Assembly: GCF_031877795.1 (NCBI RefSeq)
Contig: NC_133932.1
Location: 19,532,180 to 19,596,179 of the forward strand
DNA: 64,000 bases
Direction: 5' to 3'
Source of the DNA: Strix aluco
Taxonomy: Eukaryota; Chordata; Aves; Strigiformes; Strigidae
Every line of letters starts with the position of its first letter. Position 1 is the first letter of the stretch. Under the pieces are notes generated by a model that saw only the letters and a program-made list of their open reading frames with translations, made no database searches and was not told the origin of the DNA. Shown one piece after another: positions 47,701 through 60,180 of this stretch. Position numbers and translations under genes: made by a program.

Positions 47701-50700
47701 AAAGATTTTCATACAATTTAATTTTTCCCCTGCCATGAGAGTTCATATCAAAGATGGACTACCTCCAGGTAACACAAGATGTCGCGAATACAGTGTTAAG
47801 TAGCTTGCTATTACAAGTAGGGGCAGCCTAATATAAGGACTTGGAATTCCCTACAAATTTCTGTCATTTAGGCTTTGAACAGTACTCCTTTCCAGATACA
47901 GATGCACTAGCAAAAGAACAGTCTTGCTTCTCATCCCTGCCAGTCGGATTCTTCCAACATAGTTGATGGAAATGTTTGTGCAAGCGCTATGTAGATACTG
48001 CAGTGAAAATCAGCTGAGTTAGCTGGGTTTGGCAATTTTAAACAGTTAAGCCAGCCCAGAACTTATTAAATATTTAATCCAAAAATCTAAGGCTAACCAA
48101 GCATCTATGAGATCATTTAAATGTGTAAAGTATCTATGTGGCTTTGAAGAGTTTACAACACTAGACATATGATTCAGAACCATTAAATGTATACATAATT
48201 TTTAAAAAAAATGCACAAGACTCAACATGTACTTGTTTCAATTGAAAAAATTTCTCCAGCTCAGCTCAGGATGAGTTACAACCTATTACAAGAGCAGTAC
48301 TTTTATGTAAAGTCAGAATGCAAGACAGCATTACAGCTACAGCTTGAAAGCCTGTTTTCAAGGTCTTCTTAAAAATTTGAAGACAACTGTTGCAGCACTT
48401 TTCTGATGATGAGAAGTATTGCCAAATCAGGGCTCCCTTCGGAATCAGTGAGATTCTCTTGTCCAGATGCTCCACCTATGGGGAAGCCGGCATGCAAGTC
48501 TGTTGAAAAATATCAGCTGAATTAGTGTACTGAAGTCAGTCTTCCTTTGCTTAACCTGGGTTCAAATCTGAAAAGGCTTTGCCAAACCAGCAGTTGCTTT
48601 ACTGCTTCTTCATAGAGACTATCAATACATTGTAACAAAAACGAAAAAAAACCTGACCCTATTTTATAGAGACTTCAAACTTCCAAGAAACAGAAAGTTC
48701 TACAATGGTGGGACCTCCAGAGGTCCCATGGAACTCAAACGCCTCTGTGAAGAAAAGAGTTAGAGATAGACCTTGCCTACATGGAATGACCTCATGAGCA
48801 GGCGTACACACTAGTTGTAGCAGCAGCATCATTCTAACTGGAGTATACATGTAGGTATCTTCCCTAACATATTAAAATCTAATGGAATAGCTGTATCAGC
48901 ACTGCCATTTGCTAATTCAACGCTTATTCTTGCCCTTATTAAATATAAATTTGGAAATCACTGTACAAACCATTTCGTTGTAGGAAGTCACACTTTGGCT
49001 GACCTCCAGCTTAGCTAGAACAAACAAATGTTTTGGATGGCCAAGGGAAATAAGAGCCAAACTGACATACAGAATATAAGGGCTCTTGAACTGTCATCAT
49101 TGTTACGAAATGTTAACCAGAAGCCTTAAATGACCGCAAGAAGCCAGCCCTTGCAGTTTATAAGGGTCACTATAAACACCGTAAGAACATCCAAGTAACA
49201 AAGACTGAACGCACATTCAAGACAAACATCGTCGCACGGAAGACAGTAGCACTTCACTGTCTGTCAGTACGTGCTCAGGCCCTTTTACTAGGTTTGTTTT
49301 CCAATGTATATACTGGATGGATTCCAAGAAGAGCCTGCCACTTTCTCTCCTTGCTCCCCAAATTTCAAAAGTCATCGTAATCCCTGATGCAGCATAATAC
49401 AGAAAAAAAACTCATAGGACTTTGAAATGAGAAGATGGGTTTTCAGCAAGGCTTCCATCAGCTTTTGCTAATACTTGTTAAAAGCATAGGAATTAGTGAG
49501 TACAGAGGAAAAGAGTATGACATTCAATTTTTTAAACAGCTGACAGAATATCAGTTCTATTATTAGGACCTGGAAGAAGAGAATTAAAAAGATAGTTGCT
49601 CCCTCCAGGCTATTCCCCCACCCCCAAGAAAAATGATATAGACACAGAAGCGGGGGGAAAAAAAAAAAAGAAAGGAAGGGAAAAAAAAAAAAATCATATA
49701 GGGTGAATACCTTTCTCCACAACTCTAACTCGGATTTCTCCTGGTTTGACAACAATGTCAGGTGGGTTCTTGACATCGCAAATGTAAGTGCCGTTGTCCC
49801 GGAACTGCATGTTTGATATACTGATAGAAGCATCTTTCTTGTTAAGATCTCCAGCCCAAGTGATCCTGTCTTTAAATGGTATGTCCTTTCCAGGGTATGG
49901 CTTTCCGTTAAAGTAATAGAAAAACTGTAGTCAAGGAAAAGAGGATATAAGAACAATCCAATTAGAGATTACAGAGCTACCATGCTTCTCTCACTATTAC
50001 AGCATTCTCCCAGAATCCACTGTATTATACACAGCTAGTATTTGAGATTTATTTTCCCCCTGCCTCACCACTTAAGTCTGGCTTGTTGCCTCTTCATCAC
50101 ATAACCATGCTGTGGTAGTATGACTGCGGTATAAGCCGTAACAGACTGCAAGTTTCAGTTTTCTGTTGGTTTTGGTTTGTGGTTGGATTGTTTGGGGGGT
50201 TTTCTCCTGGTTTTGGGGACATGTGGTTTTGCAGACAAGGAGGTGGGGGAAAGAGAAAAAGGCTAGTAACCTGGGAATAATTAAAGGATAGAACAGTTCT
50301 GGATCACAGCCATCTGTCTTTCAGGCACAGGAAGCCTTCTGCATCCTAGTAGGAAAAGGATACCAGGTTTCCTATCTCATGGTTTACTGTGTGTTACTTG
50401 CAACTACAGCACAGCTAAATTAACATGCAATAACCTCCTTCCTTCCACCGCCAAAAAAAAAAAATCCCATGAGCAACTTAGAGCATACCTAGCTGTTTTG
50501 CAGAAATCTTCAGTGACTAAATATAACCATTTCCCAATTTTTAGGTGACTAAGTTGCACACTGGCCCTACACTCCTTAGATATGGCCAAAAATCCTTGAA
50601 GAATGAACCTGCTCAGTACAGTCTGAGGAGAAACTGCATATTTCCTTGCTATACCTGACCAAAATTGGAATTTACAGCAGAAGTGCATAGACTTCTACAG

Positions 50701-53309
50701 GACAACTCTGCTTTCAAGCACGTGGGATGTTTGAACGCTGACCATAACCTTAAGAGATGGATCAAGACTGTATTGCAGGAGCACATTAATTCTTAATTTC
50801 ACATTCTGAAAGACAGCAAGACAAACTTAACTCAACCAAGAATCAACCTGAACTCTCTTCAGGTCAGTCTCCAAAGCATGGTTAAAGAAATTTGAGACAA
50901 TATTCCAGCTTCCTTTCCAAAGCAGTCTCTCTGCCACACAACAGACTGGCTACAAGCCAGTCTTCTTTCTGCTCAAGTCATCTTCCACTTCTTTTCCTGT
51001 TCCTACCCTTGATCTGAGGCTTGCCATTTCAACGTCCTTTCTATCAGACCTGCACTCTGAATATCAGGCCTGATCGTTTGGCAGCACAAATCTTATCCAG
51101 ATCAGGTACGTGCACGTGACCATCTATTGTGCTGCAGTCAATCTGACACTTATTTGTCATCTACAGGCTTGCATAAATCCAACAAACTATCTCATCTGGT
51201 AGGAAGTCTGCTAGCACAGTCATCTGTCAACATTTCGGAGGAAATCTGCATCAGTCTGCAGCATTTCCAGCTGGATTATAACCTTTAGCACAGAAGCACT
51301 GCATTGCCACACCCCTGTACATGGTGGGAGTCATCCAACTGGAAGTCTAGAAGGCAAGAGGCAGACTCCTCAGCTCTCTAGGTGTCCTCACCTGGGGGAG
51401 GAGAGATCACAATGTAAAGTATGTCCTGAAACACAAGCCAAGACTTCTTTCGAAACCTGAAGCTGATGGGTTTAGACTGGTTTAAGCTGATTGTGAAATT
51501 CTGCTGTCCTCAGATGTTTTGTTCATGCAGAGAAGTCTCTATAACCAGGCATGAGGAGGGGGAAGGGGACAAGCAGGGGAAGCTTTCAGTCAAGTCTGCT
51601 TCACCACATGGCCACAAGATTGTCAGTGCTGATTCTAAAGAGGCACAGGACTATCCTTTCCAGGAAAAGCATGGACTTAGCTCAGACATAAGCTGATCAT
51701 GAGACTGATCTTTCAAATTAACACCCACCAAGCCATGTTAATTGACATGACTTGGGTTCATAAAAGAAAAAAAAAAAATCTTCCCACCCCCCTGTTCCCT
51801 CAAAAGAAACAGAGAATTAACATCAGATCATGCTGGGTCACTTCTGCTCAAAGATAATTTGCTTTTCTCTCAGTTGTGCTGATAACTACATCCAGGTAGA
51901 ATGTCTAAGTTGACCTCACTTCCAAAAAAACGTTATGTCCTGAAGTTGTATTTCTACAATAAGGGGTTTGGACAGTGATGCAGAAAGGGAAGGGCACAAC
52001 AGGATATATGGTGGATATTTCTATGGGGAGCAGAATATATACAAACAGATAGCTTCATTTCATCCATCCTGTTCAACATTGGCAGGAAGTATGCCCTACT
52101 TCCTTAAGCTTTTGCCCAGCTACTGCTTTCACTTCCCAAAGAGAAGAGCTCCCTTTTCAAAACTAAGTATTTTTTCACTGAGTTTAGAAGCTGGTTCTTC
52201 AGAAGTCTATACATTGAGCAAAATGCTCATACACTGTTTTGGATCAACTCTGTTCTGAGCCTTGAAGGGCTCCTAGAGTTTAAATGATCTCATGTCTGCA
52301 GCACAGGGAAGGAAGCAAACACTAACAGGCTGAGCAACCTGCTGTCCCCACATCTTCCCTGCTGGCCCAGTCTCTTCTTGTGTTTTCTCTAAATTCTCAC
52401 TCAGGGCAAGGAATAAGAGGGAAGCAGATGTGTGAGAGAGCTCAGACTCGGATGTACACAACTTATGCAACAGAGGAAGACGACAGCCAGCAACCTACCA
52501 AAGCCACTTCTTTGAAGGTTCACACCCGAAGGAACTGAGCACACTTGGGCTCAACATACAGAAAATGAGTGATGGCAATTATTATTAGCTTAAGTTGCTT
52601 GCTAGTCTGATTTTTTAACTCATCAAATAACTAAAATGTGAAGATGTAACTGCTTACTGATTGGAGCAATTCAATTCTGATCTGAAACCAGGAAGACTGA
52701 TCTTATTTTAAATTCTTTCAAATAGAGGCTATACAGTACACAAGCAGAAAATAAGCAACATGTAATTCAAATTCTGTGACCGCTATCGTTTAGTGCACAA
52801 CTCTGCAGCTCATTTCAAGTGCAAGAGGATATAGAACTTAGGAGAAGATTCCCAGATGCTCATCTACTTCATACATACTGCTACCACACCAATACCCCTC
52901 TCCTCTGACTAACAAGTACTAGTATATTTTACAGCCACTGCACACTCCAGTCTTTGCAGGGATCCAGCATATGGCAATACTTTTAAACAACTCTAAAAAA
53001 GACCCCCTAAAATCACAGTGATGGGGACAAGACCCGTAGAAGGAGGCTCCAATTCGTATCTGTTTGCTCCTCAAAACCAACTAGAAGACTTCTACACACT
53101 TATCACAGCCTCCCCTCCCAGGTTTGTTCCCCTACAGCCATTCCTTACTGAGATACGAGTTGCAGCTCCCTCTGGTTGAAAACTCCAAGAAACAGATGCT
53201 GCGCTGCTGATCACTTCCACAGACGTAAATGTGCATGGAAGCTTTGCGTCTGTCCCATTCTCCACAAATATCTCCTCTGGCGTGTTGACCTCTACTGCTG
53301 ATACTTGGA
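35695..53309 (-). CDS. MPZL1: MPZL1 (PZR), myelin protein zero-like 1, exons 2-6
   Basis: MPZL1 is a single-pass cell-surface glycoprotein whose phosphorylated ITIMs bind SHP2 and which signals in adhesion and migration. Coding exons: complement(join(35695..35796, 41741..41846, 45122..45254, 49711..49924, 53149..53309)). All junctions are GT-AG with matching phases. The V-type Ig domain runs from exon 2 ([15 protein letters not shown], first Cys in LPCTF, Trp in VSWSF) to exon 3 (DNGTYICDV with the second Cys). Two NGT sequons are present. Exon 4 holds the transmembrane helix ([17 protein letters not shown] to VVCLVI) followed by basic RKNNSKKR. Exons 5-6 form the tail, with both ITIMs intact (VIYAQL and VVYADI). 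The C terminus VVYADIRKN equals the human one. The signal-peptide exon 1 is not seen and should lie above 64,000. The gene is tail-to-tail with MPC2. Confidence 0.96.
38297..38317. repeat. 21-nt perfect palindrome
   Basis: GTTAGACCAT, a single C, then ATGGTCTAAC: ten-base arms around one base. A third, partial copy (GTGGTCTAC) follows at once. It lies inside MPZL1 intron 5. Confidence 0.9.
40388..40416. repeat. G-rich tract, possible quadruplex
   Basis: A T-run is followed by G10 T GGGG T G7 T GG. Four or more G runs within 30 bases satisfy a G-quadruplex pattern on the plus strand. Homopolymer length is uncertain. Confidence 0.75.
41741..41846 (-). CDS. MPZL1: MPZL1 coding exon 5
   Basis: 106 bp after acceptor CTCGTCAG. 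It reads [20 protein letters not shown] then [15 protein letters not shown], with donor GTAAAC. It is a juxtamembrane tail segment with the conserved [21 protein letters not shown] has one residue more than human SLSPVK. Unspliced read-through would add about 23 codons before a stop at 41,669. Confidence 0.95.
41847..45121 (-). other. MPZL1: MPZL1 intron 4
   Basis: A 3.3 kb phase-2 intron with GTAAGA donor. It holds an A/C-rich low-complexity run near 41,895 and a CAC microsatellite at 43,751. No gene or mobile element recognised. Confidence 0.85.
43751..43772. repeat. (CAC)n microsatellite
   Basis: About seven ACC/CAC units inside MPZL1 intron 4. Confidence 0.9.
45122..45254 (-). CDS. MPZL1: MPZL1 coding exon 4, transmembrane
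   Basis: 133 bp after acceptor CTCCCCAG, with donor GTAAGA. It reads [20 protein letters not shown], then [20 protein letters not shown] and RYSG. Roughly 26 hydrophobic residues are followed by a basic stop-transfer cluster. The helix has a proline (GLSPLI) where human has GLTLLI. Confidence 0.95.
45850..45978 (+). mobile_element. CR1 LINE, plus strand, 5' segment of a split copy
   Basis: Matches the CR1 RT region: GTTCCTCAGGGGGCAGTACT, then AACATCTTTGACAGTGACAC and CACCCTCAGCAAGCTTGTCA followed by GACACCAAGCTGTGTGGTGC. The translation shows PECTLSKL and DTKLCGAV. It breaks off at the LTR insertion and resumes at 46,564 in the same frame region ([18 protein letters not shown]). Confidence 0.88.
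45979..46563 (-). mobile_element. Avian endogenous retrovirus solo LTR
   Basis: A 585-bp unit with TG...CA ends on both strands, TGTGGTGGTTTGACC at 45,979 and CCAGACCCAGTACA at 46,563. I recognise it as a common bird ERV LTR, transcribed on the minus strand. On that strand a TATAAA lies at 46,293-46,298 with a TGACGTC just upstream, and an ATTAAA poly(A) signal at 46,134-46,139. No gag, pol or env sequence accompanies it, so it is a recombined solo LTR. Flanks GGTTG and GGTCA fit a mutated 5-bp target duplication in CR1. It lies in sense with MPZL1. Confidence 0.85.
46564..47168 (+). mobile_element. CR1 LINE, plus strand, 3' segment, end missing
   Basis: It continues the split copy. Recognisable segments are [59 protein letters not shown], then [20 protein letters not shown] and [18 protein letters not shown] in broken frames. 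The match ends at about GAGGGTAGATA, roughly 250 bp before the expected CR1 3' terminus. That is unusual, since CR1 copies are normally cut at the 5' end. Confidence 0.88.
47270..47461 (+). other. Unidentified exon-like open frame
   Basis: 63 codons open from a stop at 47,267 to TAA at 47,459. After a CTGTTTGCAG acceptor-like motif the frame reads [20 protein letters not shown] then [13 protein letters not shown]. That stretch has a protein-like, helical amino-acid make-up, after which it degrades to Phe-rich sequence. There is no good donor and I recognise no family. It lies just past a truncated CR1 in MPZL1 intron 3, on the opposite strand. It could be a retrogene scrap, part of another repeat, or chance. 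Confidence 0.25.
49711..49924 (-). CDS. MPZL1: MPZL1 coding exon 3, Ig domain second half
   Basis: 214 bp after acceptor CTTGACTACAG, donor GTATTC. It reads [20 protein letters not shown], then [20 protein letters not shown] and [19 protein letters not shown]. It carries the DxGxYxC Ig signature, the second disulfide cysteine and an NGT sequon. The human counterpart is closely similar. Confidence 0.97.
49925..53148 (-). other. MPZL1: MPZL1 intron 2
   Basis: A 3.2 kb phase-0 intron between GTAAGG and CTACAG. Unique sequence with small homopolymers. No gene or mobile element recognised. Confidence 0.85.
53149..53309 (-). CDS. MPZL1: MPZL1 coding exon 2, Ig domain first half
   Basis: 161 bp after acceptor TTCCCACACAG. 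It reads [20 protein letters not shown], then [20 protein letters not shown] and [13 protein letters not shown], with donor GTAAGG. QVSAVEV corresponds to the signal-peptide cleavage region and mature start. It contains the first disulfide cysteine, the core Trp and an NGT sequon. Confidence 0.95.
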
Positions 53310-56300
53310 CTGTGTGGGAAAGGTAAAGAGAAGAAGGAGAACAAGAGGCATCAGTGGTGTTTTGAGAATCAGGAAGTTCATATCACATTGCCTGTAAGGG
53401 GAAAAGAGAAGACATCAACAACTCCTACATCAAGTGTGTGCACAGCCATTGCATTATACCTGCAAAACAAACAAGTATAGAGCAGCCCTGTTCACTTCTC
53501 TTTCCTTGTATTAGCTATTACAGGACATTTCCCATCCACAGATGTTTCCTCTACAACAGCTTGTGGAAGTCAGCTCTATGGTGCAAAGGATGAGCTTAAA
53601 ACTCTTTCTTACCAGCTGCCAGCAGACACTGTAGTAAATAAGCCCCATCAGAGGAACTAACATCTTGGACCCAGCTATTACTCAGTTTCCTCTCTGGCTC
53701 ACAGCTTGTTTCTCATCTCCAGTTTTTCTCAGCTGTAGTTAGAATAAAAGCTCACCTCCAGAAAGCTGAGGAGCAAACCTCTCTGGCTCCCAGCTTCACC
53801 ACCTGCTTCTGCTCTCTGGCATGCTTCAAGGTCTTCATACCTCATAAATAATCACTCAGCTATAGTTCAGAAGCATGAGTGTTTTCTACCATGACGCTTA
53901 CGCATGGTCAAAACAGCCAGCAGACCACAACCACCCCCCAGATTTAAAGTAATCAAGGTTAATATTGTGCTTGTACTGGTAGTTTTCCTACAGAGTAAGT
54001 GAAATTCAGCATGATACAGAAAACCTATTGAACATACTCCTTAACTGGCACCTTTTAAACTGCAGAGACACTATCCCTATCCAGATTTACACAAAGACAC
54101 ATCTGTATATTCATTCAACTTTATGTTAAGAAACAAAGCATGATCTTGTGACATCACAAAAGAACGTCTTTCAGCATTTATGTCACATCCACGTGAAAGT
54201 AAAAATCTTGTAAAATCACTGTGGGTGGGTGCACATGTGACATGTGGCCCTGGCAACTCAAGTGTAAGTTTTGATTTTTATTAAACTGTGGTTTTCAGCA
54301 TAGAGATGGTACTAGTAATCTGCTTCTATATTTCTAGGCTACAGTATCTTAAATCCAGGTGTTTTCCTCCCTTGTCAGAAGAGGAAAGCAAGCCTTCCTG
54401 CTTCTTCAGTATCTTAGCTGATTTCTCAACTTTGAATAAACTAGCTCTTGAAGTAGCTAAATTGAAGGAAAAGATTCCAGTCGAAGACAGTTGGAAAAAA
54501 AAAAAAAAAGAAAGAGAAACCCACTTACATTAGTGCTTAAATCATAGGGCTTATGCTTTGAGTCAGTGAGAGCTACCAGCTCAGCATCCTTCAAAAGTTA
54601 GACAGCAAGCTTCTTTCAAGTGATATGACCATCCTAAGGTGTAGATTTGTCATAAACCAGGTTATTCTATCAGAGCTTAAAATTAAGCAAAGCCCATGCT
54701 CCGTAGAGAATTTTAGAAACCATCTTTTAAATATCTGACTTTAAGCCTCATTCCGCAAGAAAACAAAGTTCACATGAGCTGTGCCACTTCCCATCTTCCT
54801 TGCCCCGAGACTACCGAGTCTATCGGGCAACTCCAGCTGACCAGCTGCAGCACAGGACCACAAACACAGCAGGTAGCAGCAGCTGGCCCTGCGATACAGA
54901 CCGCCTGCAAGCTCTGGAAGCTGTAGTTCAGCCAACGAAATGGCCGAACAATGAAAGAGATGAAAACAAACTGGCCACCTGGGTACACCCAATAATTGCT
55001 ATGTGCATGGCTTGGAACCACTGTCTCCCACCCAACCAGCATGGCAAGCCAGGGGAAGGCAGGACACATGCCCAGGGGACACGGAATGAGCACGCAAGCA
55101 CTACAGGAGTAGCAGAATTAAACATACCAGTTTAATTACAATAACCAAAACCAGAAGAAACCACCATTCATTCACTTTGCCATTCAGAGTCCATGCTGTT
55201 CATTTCTCAAACTCACTAACTCCTTGGTCCCATCAGGTTATCCCCGATCCCTCAGACTGCCCTGTCATCAATGCTCTCACTTCACACAAGTGAGAGAAAC
55301 TGCACCCTAAGGGAGGGGGATTTTCAGCGAGAGGTTGTATCAGAGCTTTCTTTCTCTTGTACATACTCTGACTACGGGCCAAAAAATATTCTTTTGTAAA
55401 ACAACTACCAAATATTTATTTGGAACATACAAAGGCTTCTAGCAATTCAATGAAATGAACTCAGAGCTGCTGTGCTTTATGTATTTTTTCCAGCTAATGG
55501 AGCAGAAAAGAAAAAAAAATAAAATCCATTGTTTTCTGTCCAAGCCACAGAACAAGCCTCCCTTTCAAGCATAAAACAAGCAAGATGCCCTCAGCATTTA
55601 TGTAGGAGGAAAAGAGTCTGCACAGACATTGTCTGCTTGTACGTGGTACGGAGAACTCCTTGCCACACACACGCAGTGGGTAGCACAGATCTGCTTAATC
55701 TGAAGAAGTCACTGTTCTAACCTACTAGCAACCCATGAGGGCAAAAGAAAAAAATCTGACTTCTCCCTACAGTCTGGGAAGGCAGGAACTATGTAATCTT
55801 GTACAGATACTGCCAGCAAGTTTAATTTTGATATGTCCTATTGTCTCAACTTCCTGTTTTTCTTTGCTCATTCTCTCCCCCCAGCCTAAAAAAAGTCCCT
55901 TATTTTATTTGCTCTTTCAGTGTGCACTGCTTCAAAAAATTTTTTTGCTGCCTCTGTTGTCTTACAGCATGAGACATAAGCTCCTCAAATCTTAATGTGA
56001 TTGTTTGGAAGCAGTAGAGCGGCCATAACATTTCACATCTGTTCACCCTTAGCCCTCTACCCCTATACTTCCACTGATATGGTGGCAGTTCCCACTACCT
56101 TGAACTCTATGGCCCCCTCTTCCATAATAAAATCTACATGGATCATCTCCAGCTCTAGCTCTTTTCCTTCTCTTTCCACATTTGCCAGGATTACATCCTT
56201 CTTCCAGCTTCTCCATCTATTTAAATACTTCAGTTGGAGAAAGTTGAATTTTGAGTCATATTCCAGTCACACTTACCCACTGCTCCATTCCTCAAGCTTA

Positions 56301-56889
56301 GTCAGCTTTAGTTCCTCTCAAGAGGAAAAAATTTATCACAGGAGACTGTCTGAGAGAGAAGAGAGCTTTAGGAAGGGAAGGTCTGCAAGGTACGTAGGGC
56401 AAAGATAAGCATTTGCTCTTCTGCCATGGATCCTCCTTGATCCCATCACCCTCTCCAACTGCCAGTAGCCCCAATATTTCCCTCTGAACACCTCTTCTAG
56501 CCTTCAATTGCTTTAGTTTTTCTTTTGAGCATAAAGATGCTTCTATTTTTCTCACCTACCATCAAAATCATTGGGAAAAAAAACACCTGTGCCTCTTCAG
56601 CCATTTCATTTTCATCTCTAGTGTTGTTGGAGCAGTTTTACTCCAACTACTCTCACCAGCTAAATTTTCAGGCCCCACATTCAATGAAAAGCCTTCATCC
56701 TCATCGTCCTTCTCAGACAATCTTCCTACCCTTGAAATAAGACACAAAACTCTTACTAACTTACTAATCTTACTACTCTTACTTACTAACCTTTTCTTAT
56801 TGCTCCCATCATGGATCTTCATTCTTCATCAACGGTCTCTCTATTCTCAGGTCTCTCCTTCCTCATTATCTTGTCTCTAATCTGCAAAA

Positions 56890-57260
56890 CAAGTTCAGCT
56901 CCCATCACTGCGCTGACTACTCAGATCTGTGTCTCTGCTCAGGATCTGTCTCCTTATGTTCAAAGAATAGTCTCAGTCTGACATCTTTGTCAATGCTAAA
57001 TCGTCAGCTCATACTAAATGGGACTTAAACAGAGCTCATTTCTTCCCCCAGAGCCCTCCACAACTGCATTTATCACCATGGACCTGTCACATGTCTCTCC
57101 AACTCATAACCTGTACAGCGTCTTTGACTTTGAACTCTTCTGAAGTCAAGGAGGAATCTTTTAGAATTTCTAGCCACCCGCTCAGCTGACGCTGGTCTAA
57201 AACCTCCATTTTGTATCTTGGCCTTCATTACTGCGATGTCCTTTTTGCTCTGGGCAGATG
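56890..57260 (+). mobile_element. Ancient L2-like LINE ORF2 relic
   Basis: The plus strand follows the typical order of an L2-type reverse-transcriptase region: ACTCAGATCTGTGTCTCTGC, then AACAGAGCTCATTTCTTCCC, then CTCCACAACTGCATTTATCA, ACATGTCTCTCCAACTCATA and ACCTGTACAGCGTCTTTGAC. It ends with a TTCATTACTGCGATGTCC segment that translates as HYCDVLF, resembling the LDYCNALL motif. It is heavily mutated. The CT-rich 55.9-56.9 kb stretch may belong to the same copy. Recognition is by eye. Confidence 0.5.
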
Positions 57261-57814
57261 GTCACTAGCAGACCAGTAAGTATCACAGTTCCTGGTAACC
57301 ATACTGCTCCAAGGATGACATTAAGAAAAGGAAGACATCACATATGCAAGACCACTGCTTTCTTCCATGAACTAACTACAGAAGATGTAGTACTCAACAT
57401 ACGCATGCCCAGAGCAAGTATTATTCATTATATACCATCGCCACCTAATCAGCTTTATTGACTTAATAGTGTTTTAACTTACTTGCTGCGAATGAACAAG
57501 ACCTTCCTAACTCTGAAGGTGTAGCTCTCCAGTAGCTTAAGCAGATCTGAAGATGCAGAGTTTCTCGATTTCTTCATAATAACACCATCGTATCTGCCAA
57601 ACTACACAAAACTAGCGAAAAAGTTACATGTTCTCAGACAGTTCAGCCCTCACCCAGCTCACAACCCCCAGGCACTGTGCTGTCACTGATACTCTTAAGA
57701 GTGGCAACAATACACTGCTCTGAAATCACCCCGTGGAAGAAGCATTTACAGTTACCAAGCAGCAAAGTGTAGGAAGATAGGAAGCATTCATAACCACAAG
57801 AGTTTGTATCTAGT

Positions 57815-57839
57815 TAGTTAACCAAATTGTGGTTAACTA
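57815..57839. repeat. Perfect 9-bp inverted repeat, 7-nt loop
   Basis: TAGTTAACC and GGTTAACTA flank AAATTGT. It includes two GTTAAC sites. Within MPZL1 intron 1. Confidence 0.85.
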
Positions 57840-60180
57840 TTTAGCCTTCAGTGAGCTTAAGAGCACTCAAGCTTATAGTCTTCACCAGAGTAGCATGAAA
57901 GAACTGCAGCATTGCACTGGTAAGTGAATTTAACTGGTAGCTTTGAAATGGGGTACACCTTGACCAAAAAACTCTTAGAGAAGATGGCCAGTCACTGTCT
58001 ACAGCACACTGATGAGAGTCCTCCTCACAGGTGTCCTCTCCAGACATCTCTGGCCAGGCCAGCTGAGACTCACCAAGTCACACGTGCTGGCAACTTAATC
58101 CGCGCAGGAGACACAGCCTCTGTGACTGGCTATCTTACAGGTCAAAGTCTGGATACTTCCCCTTGTTCACTGCCACTAACTGTTTACAGTCAAAGCTATA
58201 TCCTCAATTAAACACAATAATATACAAATTATGGTTCACTCCCTAGAAACAAGTTACAAGGTTGTGAGCTGACATAACAAGGTTACACCGCATTACAGAA
58301 ATTCACCCATGCATGCCACAGTCATTTAAATAACACCAAGCATCAAAGCATTCATTCCTGTTTCACTATTAAAAGACTCTTGACCCCAACCATGTTATAG
58401 CATTGATCTCATCGGACTTTTATAATCTACATTGTAGTACCTTCTCCTAAACACTGACCCTCACACTTGGGAGGATCTGCTCAAAACCTGCAAATTTAGT
58501 TCACTTCCTTCAAGGCCTCTTAAGTGCCTTCAAAACATTTAGTAAAAGCATCTGTATAAATCCAACAGTGCCTAAGCTGCCAGTGCTTGGAAATCAATGC
58601 CTGCTAAAGCTGAAGTGGCTTTTTTCCTACTTTTACTTGTATGCCCAGGTTGCTTACACTTGTTTTATACTGGGTAAAAAAAAAAAAAAAAAAAGTCTTT
58701 TAGATAATAATTTGGTTTATTCTACATTTTTGTATACAGAAATATGGCCCCCATTCTACTAGGCAAAGACTGAGAATTTGTTTTGGTAGCATATCACAAG
58801 GAAATCCTTCCTTGCACTGACAGTTTACACTAATTAACACACAGTTAATTAAAATTTCTTCATAGACCATAGTCTCCACTGAGATCTTGGATCCAATGAA
58901 AAAGTTCCCTTAATTAAGGCTATGAACACACCAAAATAAACTCGATTACCCTGGATCCAACTCAGCTTGATCACCAGGAGCACTAACAAACCAAGAATGC
59001 AAAAAACTACCACTGTAATCACAGGCATCTGATTTCCACAAGCACCAAGACAGCCTAAGCAGAAACTTCTATCAGATCACTAAATACTGGATGCTTACAG
59101 CTGCTACGGTTCCCATCCTACACTGGGAAAAGTGTTACACTCCCTTCCTCTTGAAATGGCTACTCATCAGTTTATTAATTAATATAAGCAACTTGCTTCG
59201 TGTATCTTAAGGACACCTGGTAATACAGTTGTTTATATGATTTATAAATAAAGTCTCTTATGTATGAAAGATCAGGAAATAATAAAAAAATCTGATGAAA
59301 GAAAGATTAAAAGATTCAGACAAGCTGCTACAGGTAACTAGTTGATGACAAAGTCATAGATCAAGAAAGGGGAAAGAAATGCATTAACACACTAGAATCT
59401 GAGCAGTTCACATTTAAAGTTCTTGATAAAACAACAGGAAAGTCGGTGTATCGATATGTTCACTACGGTTTCCCCAGCAGTCCAGAAGTTTCATTGGAAG
59501 GGAGGATGCAGGATTTTCTAATGACTAGGGGTCATAAGTCACAAAAACAATATACGCTTGTGAAACAGTGCTTTCATCAAGAAATACTCCCACTTAATGT
59601 CAAGTGTGTTGTGAAATATCTAAGTCTACAGTTGCATGACATTTAGTTCTTCCTCCCACAAAGCAGTTTCCCCATACAATCAGCATGAAACAACAGCAGC
59701 AAGACCTCTACAAAATATTTCAGAAAACCAGCACAAAGTTACAGTCCCCTACTGCAATTTTAGGCACTTATGTTCCCACAGGCCATGATTCCTTGTAGAT
59801 AAAACACCTGGTGGAGAAATCCTAGCTACAGGAGTAGACATGTCCAAATCATTCCTCTGCAACTCCACAAGATCTGTTAAACCATTCAGATGCTGGATCA
59901 AATTTCCACACTAAGAATTCATTGACATAATTTAACCTTAACATGGAAGTGAAATCCATGCCAGTCATTCTACCCCTGAGCAAACCATTCTATTTTTCAT
60001 AAGGACAACACACGAGTTAAGGAGCCACATACATCAGCATAACAAAAAATAGACTGTCTGACCATCTCCACACCAGAAATCAATCATGGTGTTATCTGGT
60101 CTGAAGTCTTATTAGGTGTATAGATATAAAAACGCACACATATATATATATATTTCTACATCTGTGTTCTTGCATGTCAT

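Larger units (their letters stand above)
45255..49710 (-). other. MPZL1: MPZL1 intron 3
   Basis: A 4.5 kb phase-1 intron with GTATTC donor. It carries a plus-strand CR1 copy split by a solo LTR (45,850-47,168), then a short exon-like open frame at 47,270. The rest up to exon 3 is unique AT-rich sequence ending in A/G-rich runs near 49,650. Confidence 0.85.

Noticed and set aside
49468-49956. 162-codon minus-strand frame spanning MPZL1 exon 3
   Set aside because: It runs in a different frame from the real Ig-domain exon; the exon frame matches the family and has correct splice sites.
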